Source of the DNA: Ottowia thiooxydans DSM 14619 | GTDB taxonomy: Bacteria > Pseudomonadota > Gammaproteobacteria > Burkholderiales > Burkholderiaceae_C | Direction of reading: 5' to 3' | Assembly (NCBI RefSeq): GCF_000422885.1 | Contig: NZ_KE383943.1 | Span: 1 to 64,000 of the forward strand | Length of the DNA stretch: 64,000 nucleotides | Shown here: piece by piece, positions 33,615 to 39,684 of the stretch | How the letters are laid out: every line of letters starts with the position of its first letter | Position numbering within the stretch: the first letter of the stretch is position 1 | Translations under genes and position numbers: made by a program | The notes under the pieces: generated by a model | The model's input: only the letters and a program-made list of their open reading frames with translations | What the model was told of the DNA's origin: nothing | The model's database searches: none

Positions 33615-34444
33615 GCCCATCCCCCAGCGATCAGATTGCGGATGATGGCCGGGCTTTCCGTGCGGTCAGTGGCCTCGCGCTCTTCCAAGTGGTCGAGCAC
33701 GGATAGAGCCTCTTCTCTTGTGCGTGGTTTGATATGGGCGAGACGACGGAAGCAGAAGTCTTCGTACTCTTGAAACTCGGGGCAATGGTCTCCCGCGTTT
33801 TCTAAGCTCGCCTGGCGAAATTGATGCAGCTCACTTGAGTACTCTTGGGCATGCAGGCAATCGGCCAAGGTCGTAGGTATCAATTCCGGGAGCTTCATGA
33901 AGCGTTGATCGGCCTTCGCGGAGTCGTAACCCCAAAGGGCGCCTTTCTTCTTACCGAGACCCTTTAAAGCGGTCTTACAGGCTGCCTCGGCCGGTGTCTC
34001 GTCGAACAACTGGTCCACCGAGCCGAACCGAGATATGGCTTCATGTGATCGGGTTTGGCGTTTGATGACTCGTTCGGCAAGACTTTCCAGATCGGCAAAA
34101 CCGAAGGTCATCAGCACGGCACCGAAGTGGTTATTGGAAACACGAGCCACGTGTTTCGTGTATCGATCCTCCAGTTCATTGACAGGAGTCTTGATCTTCT
34201 TGAAGGCCTCCAGCGCCTTCTCGATCAACACCGGATGCGCGGTCTTGATGCAGTCGCGAAGCCAGAGCAGGGCGTCCAACTCACGGTCGCCAGTCTCGTT
34301 CTTGGGCGCGGGCGTCTCCGGTACCGTCAGCGATGTGCTGGCGCTTTCCCTAACCTGTGGCAGGGTGAAAAGCGCGCGGAATGCTTGGTTGTCTTGCATG
34401 GGTTCTGTGTGGTGGTGAAGTAGATGGTTTTGCAATCCGCTCAT
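33611..34444 (-). CDS. Phage hypothetical protein, helical
   Basis: 277 residues from ATG 34444, chosen because a small upstream gene ends at 34462, 18 bases away; longer versions of this frame would overlap that gene. Almost fully helical (ELDALLWLRDCIKTAHPVLI, AFKKIKTPVNELEDRYTKHV, FCFRRLAHIKPRTREEALSV). No known motif. The ribosome site is weak, so translation may depend on re-initiation after the upstream frame. Function not recognised. Confidence 0.7.
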   Translation of the reverse strand: MSGLQNHLLHHHTEPMQDNQAFRALFTLPQVRESASTSLTVPETPAPKNETGDRELDALLWLRDCIKTAHPVLIEKALEAFKKIKTPVNELEDRYTKHVARVSNNHFGAVLMTFGFADLESLAERVIKRQTRSHEAISRFGSVDQLFDETPAEAACKTALKGLGKKKGALWGYDSAKADQRFMKLPELIPTTLADCLHAQEYSSELHQFRQASLENAGDHCPEFQEYEDFCFRRLAHIKPRTREEALSVLDHLEEREATDRTESPAIIRNLIAGGWA

Positions 34445-34461
34445 GTCGGATTGACCGAGGG

Positions 34462-34626
34462 TCAGACGCGCTCGTATCCGGCGCTCCTGGATTGAGCGCG
34501 GCGGTGGTGGGTGGCCAGGCGGCTGCGCCAAGCCAGAGCGGCAGCCCAGCGAAGCGACGTGGACATGCTGGCGCCTCCGCGGCGACGCATGGCAGTGAGG
34601 CGGGCAAAGATGGCGAGATGCTTCAT
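34462..34626 (-). CDS. 54-residue arginine-rich phage protein
   Basis: ATG at 34626 in an ATGA overlap with the upstream gene (stop 34623-34625); tga at 34462-34464. It begins MKHLAIFARLTAMRRRGGAS and ends RSAGYERV. It contains about 13 arginines, so it is strongly basic and could bind nucleic acid, though the composition also fits out-of-frame GC-rich DNA. The support is the overlap and the correct spacing to the next gene. Confidence 0.45.
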   Translation of the reverse strand: MKHLAIFARLTAMRRRGGASMSTSLRWAAALAWRSRLATHHRRAQSRSAGYERV

Positions 34627-35042
34627 ACCGCCAATCCGCAGGGAGTGGATTGAGTCGGCGGCTGAGCTGCTAGGACTCCATTTATGGCTCGGCGCACTCG
34701 CATAGCGTGTTCCCGGCCGACGCTGTGAGCCATAGCCATCAGACCCGCTTCCAGCGCTTCTAGGGTGGCCGGGCCAGCAGGCTCAAGTTCTACGAGGGCC
34801 GAGGAAGGCTTCGACGGCGGGAGCGCCCTCGAATGAATGCGGCCGCTTTCAGCTTGGGTATCGCACCAGTCGGCAAGCGTGCGGGCTTGGTCTGCCCATT
34901 CCTGAGCCAAAGTGGCCGTAGTACGTAAGTTGCACGCGGCTGCGGGCCAGCGCTCGCCGACGATCGCGTTCTGCGCCAGTACACAGCGATGGCTGTGTTG
35001 GTTAGGAGCGGCTTCGAGCAGAGTAGTGAGGTCAGTGGTCAT
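34623..35042 (-). CDS. Phage hypothetical protein
   Basis: 139 residues. Begins MTTDLTTLLEAAPNQHSHRC; contains WADQARTLADWCDTQAESGR and, near the C-terminus, MAMAHSVGREHAMRVRRAIN. Helical, with a slightly Ala-rich composition. Second gene of the leftward early operon, 35 bp after the ribbon-helix-helix gene. Function not recognised. Confidence 0.65.
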   Translation of the reverse strand: MTTDLTTLLEAAPNQHSHRCVLAQNAIVGERWPAAACNLRTTATLAQEWADQARTLADWCDTQAESGRIHSRALPPSKPSSALVELEPAGPATLEALEAGLMAMAHSVGREHAMRVRRAINGVLAAQPPTQSTPCGLAV

Positions 35043-35077
35043 TGTTGTCTCTCATCTCCGAGGCAGTTGCTGATCTG

Positions 35078-35296
35078 CTATGCGCGCCAGTCGGGCACGG
35101 GAGGTTCAACGTAGCCTGAGCCCGCTTCGTTTTTCCCTGCCTGCTGCAGAGCGCGTGCGTATGCGTCTTCAAGGATCTTGTTGGCGATCCATCCCTGAGA
35201 GCGTTCTTGAGCTTTGGCTTCTTGCTCAATCCATTGTTTGATCTCGGCCCGAATTCTGTGCTGGATCAGACCGGGGCGCTGAACAACTTGGTTCAT
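35078..35296 (-). CDS. Ribbon-helix-helix (Arc-type) regulator, leftward
   Basis: 72 residues, AAGGA 6-10 bases before the ATG. LIQHRIRAEIKQWIEQEAKA gives the beta strand and first helix, RSQGWIANKILEDAYARAL the second helix of a ribbon-helix-helix fold. Dimers of such proteins insert a two-stranded sheet in the major groove. It is the first gene of the leftward early operon and faces a second RHH gene at 35399 across three operator-like repeats. By analogy with Arc/Mnt and Cro/CI pairs, the two may set lysis against lysogeny. Confidence 0.7.
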   Translation of the reverse strand: MNQVVQRPGLIQHRIRAEIKQWIEQEAKAQERSQGWIANKILEDAYARALQQAGKNEAGSGYVEPPVPDWRA

Positions 35297-35311
35297 GTTG
35301 AATCCTTAATT

Positions 35312-35392
35312 GACCTTAAATTGAAGGCATGATGTAATGTATCAAGCCTTTAAATTAAAGGCAATTGTTGACTTCAATTTAGGGTCTATCAT
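35312..35392. promoter_or_regulatory. Early switch region: three operators and rightward promoter
   Basis: Three related 17-bp sites: GACCTTAAATTGAAGGC (35312-35328), the perfect palindrome GCCTTTAAATTAAAGGC (35346-35362) and GACTTCAATTTAGGGTC (35370-35386). The third, reverse-complemented, matches the first at 15 of 17 positions. Centres are 34 and 24 bp apart. A rightward promoter TTGTTG (35365-35370) with TATCAT (35387-35392) at 16-bp spacing overlaps the third site. The 102-bp divergent spacer is strongly AT-rich. They are the likely targets of one or both RHH proteins. Confidence 0.65.
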
Positions 35393-35398
35393 GTTTGC

Positions 35399-35815
35399 AT
35401 GGCTACCTCCTATCAAGACGACTACCTCAAGACGGCACTCCGCTTGCCCCGTGACTTACACGCGCGCATTCTCGAATCTGCGACGACATCGAGTCGGTCA
35501 ATGAATGCTGAGATCGTGGCCAGATTGCAGGCATCAATTGCTGAAGCAGGCCAACCTGTGCAGACCGGGATAGGGTCGGGACCGATACAGGACGACCTGC
35601 TGAATGCTGTGCTAACGCTAAGTGCGTTGCGGGCCGAAAAGGGTGTCTATGAACTACGGCTTGACCTGGCGTCCGCGACGAAACGCCAGATCACAGGGCT
35701 GGAAGAAATGGCGCAGCGCTTGACCGCGATCAACGGAGAGATCGCGCGATGCGAGCTGTTCATTGAGCGGTTCAAGAACGCTGCAGTGAAGCCTGCTACC
35801 CAACTCGATAAGTAA
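35399..35815 (+). CDS. Arc-like ribbon-helix-helix regulator, rightward
   Basis: 138 residues. KTALRLPRDLHARILESATT and SRSMNAEIVARLQASI form a textbook Arc-type DNA-binding domain; the C-terminal half is a helical extension (ITGLEEMAQRLTAINGEIAR) that may mediate oligomerisation. The ATG lies seven bases after the TATCAT -10 box and has no ribosome site, so the mRNA is probably leaderless, as for lambda cI from PRM. It is the best candidate for the prophage repressor. Confidence 0.75.
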   Translation: MATSYQDDYLKTALRLPRDLHARILESATTSSRSMNAEIVARLQASIAEAGQPVQTGIGSGPIQDDLLNAVLTLSALRAEKGVYELRLDLASATKRQITGLEEMAQRLTAINGEIARCELFIERFKNAAVKPATQLDK

Positions 35816-35914
35816 CCGGTTAAAAATGAGCCAGTCCTAGGTCGATCCCCGAAGACCTGTTTCCCCAACGGGCTGGGCTGGCGCCACCATCAGGGGCATG
35901 CGTGAAAGGGCGCT

Positions 35915-36550
35915 ATGCAGGATTGGGTCAGAGATCTCTTTGAAAGGCCTGAGGGCCCCATCCCAAAGGATGGAGTGACCAAGCAAGTGCTTGCGCCTGA
36001 ATGGGCCGCGCAACTCTTGATGGAATATGCAAGGGGAAGGGAGCGTCATAAGCAAGAGTTGCTTGCGGGGGGCTATGGTCACGATGAACTGTTGGACCAG
36101 TGTGCGGGGCTGCTTCAACTTGTGGACTTGCAAAAGAATCGCCTGAATTCTTTTGTCGAGTTACTGGGCCAATGGCAGTCCAGCAACCACGAGTCGGTTG
36201 AACTTATCGGGCATACCGCGTCACTGATAGAGGAGATGCAATCTGTGATGCCCTTTATAAAAGCCCAGCTTGCCTTGCGCGTGGAAGGGGAGAAGGCAGA
36301 CGCACTGAGGAGAGAGCTCTTGGCCAGAGCAGGGTCAAAAGGTGCCGCCACAAAAAATAAGAAAGCAACAGAGCTTAAATATTGGGCTCTACGAGAGGCA
36401 GAGTCCATGCATGACTCTCACGCTGCCATTGCACGTAAGTTATCGGCTCGAGTTCCCATTCATCTTGCCAATGCTTCGGTAAATCCTGAGCGTCTCATAT
36501 ACGACGCATTGCGTTCTGAGAAGAACAGAATTCCGCGCCAAGCCGGCTAG
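35915..36550 (+). CDS. Phage hypothetical protein
   Basis: 211 residues. Starts MQDWVRDLFERPEGPIPKDG; a long helical middle (QKNRLNSFVELLGQWQSSNH) and a basic C-terminal part (ELKYWALREAESMHDSHAAI, ARKLSARVPIHLANASVNPE) that could be a DNA-binding helix-turn-helix of the type seen in small plasmid and phage proteins. The codons are more AT-rich than the neighbours. Transcribed with or after the RHH gene. Function not recognised. Confidence 0.7.
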   Translation: MQDWVRDLFERPEGPIPKDGVTKQVLAPEWAAQLLMEYARGRERHKQELLAGGYGHDELLDQCAGLLQLVDLQKNRLNSFVELLGQWQSSNHESVELIGHTASLIEEMQSVMPFIKAQLALRVEGEKADALRRELLARAGSKGAATKNKKATELKYWALREAESMHDSHAAIARKLSARVPIHLANASVNPERLIYDALRSEKNRIPRQAG

Positions 36551-36624
36551 GCGTAACGGCTGCCCGGCCACACGTAGCGGCTAGCCAGCCGCACGTAATT
36601 TCTAGAGAAATTTGCCGACACCAT

Positions 36625-36648
36625 GCACCACATTCCTTCATGTGGTGC
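36625..36648 (+). promoter_or_regulatory. Hairpin containing the AlpA-like start codon
   Basis: GCACCACAT at 36625-36633 pairs perfectly with ATGTGGTGC at 36640-36648 around TCCTTC. The first in-frame ATG of the next gene is the first triplet of the right arm and would be hidden in the stem. Either translation is controlled by melting this hairpin, or initiation is at the GTG at 36652 just behind it. Confidence 0.45.
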
Positions 36649-36891
36649 CAAGTGCAAACATTCCAATCTCCTCACCACCGCCGCGTCTATCAAGGCGTTG
36701 AGACGGTTCAGATTCCCGAAGCTCTGCTCAAGATCCAGACGGTTGTCGCTGTCACGGGCCTGAGCGAGTCGTCAATTCGCAGGCGCATCGCCGCAGGCAC
36801 GTTCCCGGCTCCCGTCCGTGACGGCAGACAATGCACCCGCTGGGTCGCGGCGAAAGTCCAGAACTGGCTCCATGTTCGAGGTGAGCAATGA
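36640..36891 (+). CDS. AlpA/MerR-like helix-turn-helix phage regulator
   Basis: 83 residues if started at the ATG. PEALLKIQTVVAVTGLSESS, IRRRIAAGTFPAPVRDGRQC and TRWVAAKVQNWL follow the AlpA pattern: a MerR-like helix-turn-helix, a wing and a final Trp-rich helix. AlpA-type proteins activate phage or excision genes. It opens the rightward replication operon; its stop overlaps the next ATG by 4 bp. The start codon is uncertain because of the hairpin, and no ribosome site is seen; GTG 36652 is the alternative. Confidence 0.75.
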   Translation: MWCQVQTFQSPHHRRVYQGVETVQIPEALLKIQTVVAVTGLSESSIRRRIAAGTFPAPVRDGRQCTRWVAAKVQNWLHVRGEQ

Positions 36892-37145
36892 GCCCAGCGA
36901 CGGTACCCGCCGCACCCATTCCCCGCTCTGCTCTGGTGGCCAGTGGCTCATCCAATGAGCTGATCCGCGACCTGCGTGCCATTGCTATGTCGGTTGCAAC
37001 CGATTGGGCGCGCTCGATGTGCTTGGCGTCGCCTCTTTGTGACCATGAGGACTTTGGCAAGAAGGTGGCGCAGGTGTACCTTGCCACTCTACGTAAGCTC
37101 GAAGCCAATTTCGGGCCGGAAGAGAAGCGGGATTGGGAGCGATAA
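36888..37145 (+). CDS. Phage hypothetical protein
   Basis: 85 residues, ATGA overlap with the AlpA-like gene, GAGGTG six bases before the ATG. Pro/Ala-rich N-terminus (MSPATVPAAPIPRSALVASG), then a helical part (ELIRDLRAIAMSVATDWARS, FGKKVAQVYLATLRKLEANF). The stop codon directly touches the GTG start of the interrupted gene at 37146. Function not recognised. Confidence 0.65.
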   Translation: MSPATVPAAPIPRSALVASGSSNELIRDLRAIAMSVATDWARSMCLASPLCDHEDFGKKVAQVYLATLRKLEANFGPEEKRDWER

Positions 37146-37163
37146 GTGGCGGAGCAATCGAAA

Positions 37164-37634
37164 ACCATCGTATTGCTTGCAGGTACGCCACTACGCGACG
37201 AGAACATGGGTTCCGTACTCCGCTCCGATGCAACCATCACCTGTGATGAACGAGATGAGTGGTTGCTGTGCGCAGCGCTGAACCTGCCGAGCGCAGTTCA
37301 AAGATTGAGTTCGCTCGATAGCCAGTCCGTTGAGCGTTTGTCCAAGCCAGACCAGGCTGCTTCTTTGCCCGTGATGTCGACCACGAAAAGTTCGTCGTTG
37401 GGGAGTCGAGAAACTTGCGCAACCAGTCGTGTACTTGCCCTGGAGAGTGTGGCGTTACCACGATCCAGGTTGTCGTCAACTTGCGCCAATAGGTTGGAAA
37501 GGTTGCAATGATGGCATCGCGAACCCTCCCCCATTTATCCGACGGCGAGTCTTTGTTCAAGTCGTATGTGAACAAGATCCTGTTCATGTCTGCCCCTTCC
37601 GTTGATGGTTGCTTCAGAAACACCATCGTATTGC
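37164..37634. repeat. 13-bp direct repeats bounding a 458-bp unit
   Basis: ACCATCGTATTGC occurs exactly at 37164-37176 and 37622-37634. The enclosed unit carries a Cas2-like gene on the minus strand, opposite to the operon around it. Recombination between the repeats would delete the unit and restore the host gene. No transposase or terminal inverted repeats are seen. Confidence 0.6.
37298..37587 (-). pseudogene. Cas2-like (SinR-family) small protein, frameshifted
   Basis: A strong ribosome site (GGAAGGGG) precedes ATG 37587. The product begins MNRILFTYDLNKDSPSDKWG, with Asp9 in the TYDLN strand and LTTTWIVVTPHSPGQVHDWL following, the pattern of SinR-family proteins, relatives of the Cas2/VapD ferredoxin fold. 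At the C run opposite 37400-37403 the frame must shift by -1 to continue NDELFVVDITGKEAAWSGLD up to the stop at 37298. Both halves match one family of about 96 residues, so one base is missing, by mutation or sequencing error; programmed frameshifting is less likely. Confidence 0.7.
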
Positions 37635-37716
37635 GGGAGAGGGCCGGCACCCCATGCGCCGGACGCCAGTACAAAAACTGTGTAGTACGGCGCAAAGGAA
37701 GCCGAGAGGTGATTGC

Positions 37717-37848
37717 ATGAGCGGGACAACTGTTGAAGAACTGCGCCAGCAGCTCGCCGCAGCCCAAACCGAGGTTGATCGACTGCGTGAAGCATTGGAG
37801 AAAGCCGAATGGCTGCGGGCTTACGACGGAGTGCCGGAGGCAGCATGA
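37717..37848 (+). CDS. 43-residue coiled-coil phage protein
   Basis: ATG 37717, preceded by GAGAGGTG, ATGA overlaps at both ends. MSGTTVEELRQQLAAAQTEV continues as a regular heptad pattern (DRLREALEKAEWL), so it is a short coiled coil. Such small proteins are common between phage regulators and replication genes. Function not recognised. Confidence 0.65.
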   Translation: MSGTTVEELRQQLAAAQTEVDRLREALEKAEWLRAYDGVPEAA

Positions 37849-38138
37849 GCGCTCCTACATGGCAGCAACTGCGTGACACCCGTTGGATGGTGATGGATGT
37901 CAGCACACTGCAGCTCGCCGTCTATCCGACCGAGACTTGCACGGTGGCCCTAATGAGTCAGGCTCCAGGAGTCGAGCAGCCTCAAATACTGTGGGTCAGC
38001 CCGGAAGATGTTCCGCTGCTTGTGGAGCGGCTGCAGCAGGCTCAGCGGCTCGCTGAAGAAGGCCGTGAGAGCCGCATGCAAGCTGAGTCTGTGCAAGCAG
38101 CCTTCGACCTCATCGAACGCATGAGGAGGCGCGACTGA
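37845..38138 (+). CDS. Phage hypothetical protein
   Basis: 97 residues from ATG 37845 (ATGA overlap). Beta-rich N-terminal half (WMVMDVSTLQLAVYPTETCT, VALMSQAPGVEQPQILWVSP) and a helical C-terminal half (LVERLQQAQRLAEEGRESRM). It overlaps the next gene by one base (TGATG). Function not recognised. Confidence 0.65.
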   Translation: MSAPTWQQLRDTRWMVMDVSTLQLAVYPTETCTVALMSQAPGVEQPQILWVSPEDVPLLVERLQQAQRLAEEGRESRMQAESVQAAFDLIERMRRRD

Positions 38139-38773
38139 TGGACCCGATACAGCCACTCATCGAGGCATTGAACCTTAAGCCCACGGGCAGGCATCGCGTG
38201 GCTATGGTGCTGGCGCAAATGCATGACCTGGAAGGCGGTTACATGCAGGCAAGCATGCTGGAAATCGCGAGTTGTGCGGAGCTTTCTAAAGCCCAGGCGC
38301 GCAAACACGTGCACGCGCTTACCGACGAGGGTGTTCTTCGTGTGTTGGCCAATGCTCACGGCGGCACTCCGGGAGAAGCTCCGCGATATGAATTTGTCCG
38401 CGAGCGCATTTCTCAGCTCTTGGCATCCGTGCCGGATTTGTTTCGGGAGTCTCCACTGCTCACGGGTCCGACTCACCACTTCGTTTCCGAAGGGCGCGCC
38501 CGCATGGTGGCGGAACTAGTGGGAAGACCTGGCCAGCGGTGCGTTCAGTTTTACCGCGAGGCCGAAGAAGGGCTGCGGGACTACGGCTCGGTGTCTCTTG
38601 CTGACCTTTTGAAGCCATGGCGGCTAGATGGCCAATGGGATGCGGTGACGCACCCTCTGGTTGATCTGGAAGACGACTATTCCGAGGAAATTTTTCCGGG
38701 CGAATTTGAGAAATTGCAACAGTGGGCCCAGGCGGCCGCGTTGGGGCGGATGGAAAGTGTGGTGGAAGTATGA
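38138..38773 (+). CDS. Winged-helix phage protein
   Basis: 211 residues. QASMLEIASCAELSKAQARK and HVHALTDEGVLRVLANAHGG form a winged helix-turn-helix with a wing at residues 65-85. The C-terminal part is acidic (DLEDDYSEEIFPGEFEKLQQ). It directly precedes the putative replication initiator and overlaps it by 4 bp, so it probably acts in replication or its regulation. Exact role not recognised. Confidence 0.7.
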   Translation: MDPIQPLIEALNLKPTGRHRVAMVLAQMHDLEGGYMQASMLEIASCAELSKAQARKHVHALTDEGVLRVLANAHGGTPGEAPRYEFVRERISQLLASVPDLFRESPLLTGPTHHFVSEGRARMVAELVGRPGQRCVQFYREAEEGLRDYGSVSLADLLKPWRLDGQWDAVTHPLVDLEDDYSEEIFPGEFEKLQQWAQAAALGRMESVVEV

Positions 38774-39684
38774 GCATCGCGATTCTCAATCAGTGTTGGC
38801 CTATGAAGATGCCACCGACCGCTAAGTCGGTACTGATAGCTCTCGCGGATCAGGCCAATGACGACGGCCATTGCTGGCCTAGCATTGAAACCATCGCGGA
38901 GAGGACGTGCTTGCATCGGGCAACGGTCATTGAAGCACTTCAGTGGCTTGAGTTGGCTCGTGCTGTTGATGCCAATCGAGCTAATGGCCGAAAAACCACC
39001 TACCGAGTTACGCCAGGGTTCTTCGATGCGACGGTGCCATTTAAGTCCCGGCGCTCAACCAGTCGGGCAGAACGACAGGTTGAGGATCAAAACCAGTCGG
39101 GCAAACCTACCGGTCGGGCAGAACGACCGGTCGGGCAAAACGACCTAACCAGTCGGGCAGAACGACCCCACCCGTCGGGCAAAACGACTGGACCAGTCGG
39201 GCAAAACGACACTAACCACCAAGAACCACCAATTAACCATCAAGAACCACCAGTACTCAAGAATTCGCGATCGAGGAAATCGAATGCCGGACTGCCGGAT
39301 GGTTTCCCGGAATTTTGGGATCAGTACCCGCGGAAGGTGGACAAGTCTGATGCGGCGAAGTCCTGGTCAAAGAAGCTGCTGCATGAGGACCTCGATCTGC
39401 GGGCAGAGGTGATGGTCGCTCTCGCCCAGCAAAAGAAATCGGATCAGTGGGCCAAGGACGCCGGGAAGTTCATTCCGCATCCGACGACTTGGCTGAACAA
39501 GGAGCGCTGGACTTCCAACATTGGAGCTCCGGGTAGCGATGCCGGGTCTAGCGCCGGAAACTGGTGGAGCGCCGCTGGATTCCCTAACGTCTACGAAGCG
39601 GAAAACGAGCGTTGCTATCAACACAACGCCCACGAATTCCGTGAGGGCAAACGGTTGCCTGCGAAGGCTGTGGAGCTCGCATGA
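38770..39684 (+). CDS. Phage replication initiator with helix-turn-helix (O-like)
   Basis: 304 residues from ATG 38770 (ATGA overlap with the previous gene). The N-terminal domain (KSVLIALADQANDDGHCWPS, ETIAERTCLHRATVIEALQW) is the HTH_36-type winged helix of phage replication proteins. The middle (residues ~95-165) is repetitive, with NHQEPP twice and several SRAERP/VGQND units, because the DNA there is made of iterons. The C-terminal part (FPEFWDQYPRKVDKSDAAKS) is the usual tail found after such linkers. The layout is that of lambda O, whose gene contains the origin. The primase-helicase gene follows with an ATGA overlap. Confidence 0.82.
   Translation: MSIAILNQCWPMKMPPTAKSVLIALADQANDDGHCWPSIETIAERTCLHRATVIEALQWLELARAVDANRANGRKTTYRVTPGFFDATVPFKSRRSTSRAERQVEDQNQSGKPTGRAERPVGQNDLTSRAERPHPSGKTTGPVGQNDTNHQEPPINHQEPPVLKNSRSRKSNAGLPDGFPEFWDQYPRKVDKSDAAKSWSKKLLHEDLDLRAEVMVALAQQKKSDQWAKDAGKFIPHPTTWLNKERWTSNIGAPGSDAGSSAGNWWSAAGFPNVYEAENERCYQHNAHEFREGKRLPAKAVELA
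39057..39254 (+). repeat. Iterons: putative phage replication origin
   Basis: Seven copies of GTCGGGCA, mostly extended to CCAGTCGGGCARAACGAC, start at 39062, 39096, 39113, 39130, 39152, 39174 and 39196. Spacings are 34, 17, 17, 22, 22 and 22 bp. Directly behind, a 21-bp unit TAACCACCAAGAACCACCAA is repeated in tandem (39213-39233 and 39234-39254). Position inside the initiator gene and the regular spacing match phage and plasmid origins where the initiator binds iterons. Function is inferred. Confidence 0.75.

Larger units (their letters stand above)
37146..37720 (+). pseudogene. Small early gene split by a 458-bp unit
   Basis: A GTG frame starts right after the preceding stop (MAEQSKTIVL up to the repeat at 37164-37176). 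The same repeat returns in frame at 37622-37634 and continues TIVLRERAGTPCAGRQYKNC, ending in tga at 37718-37720, which overlaps the next gene as ATGA. Joining the parts at the repeat gives an uninterrupted 38-codon gene that fits the coupled operon on both sides. As it stands, the first part reads into the inserted unit and runs on to 37511 in a product without recognisable features. Reconstruction is inference. Confidence 0.45.

Noticed and set aside
37146-37511. 121-residue rightward protein starting with GTG
   Set aside because: Beyond the 13-bp repeat its sequence is antisense to the Cas2-like gene and rich in Ser, Leu and Arg without pattern; better explained as an interrupted gene.
39057-39254. 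CRISPR array
   Set aside because: Repeats are only ~8-20 bp with no unique spacers of constant length, lie inside a coding frame, and no cas genes are adjacent; iterons explain them better.
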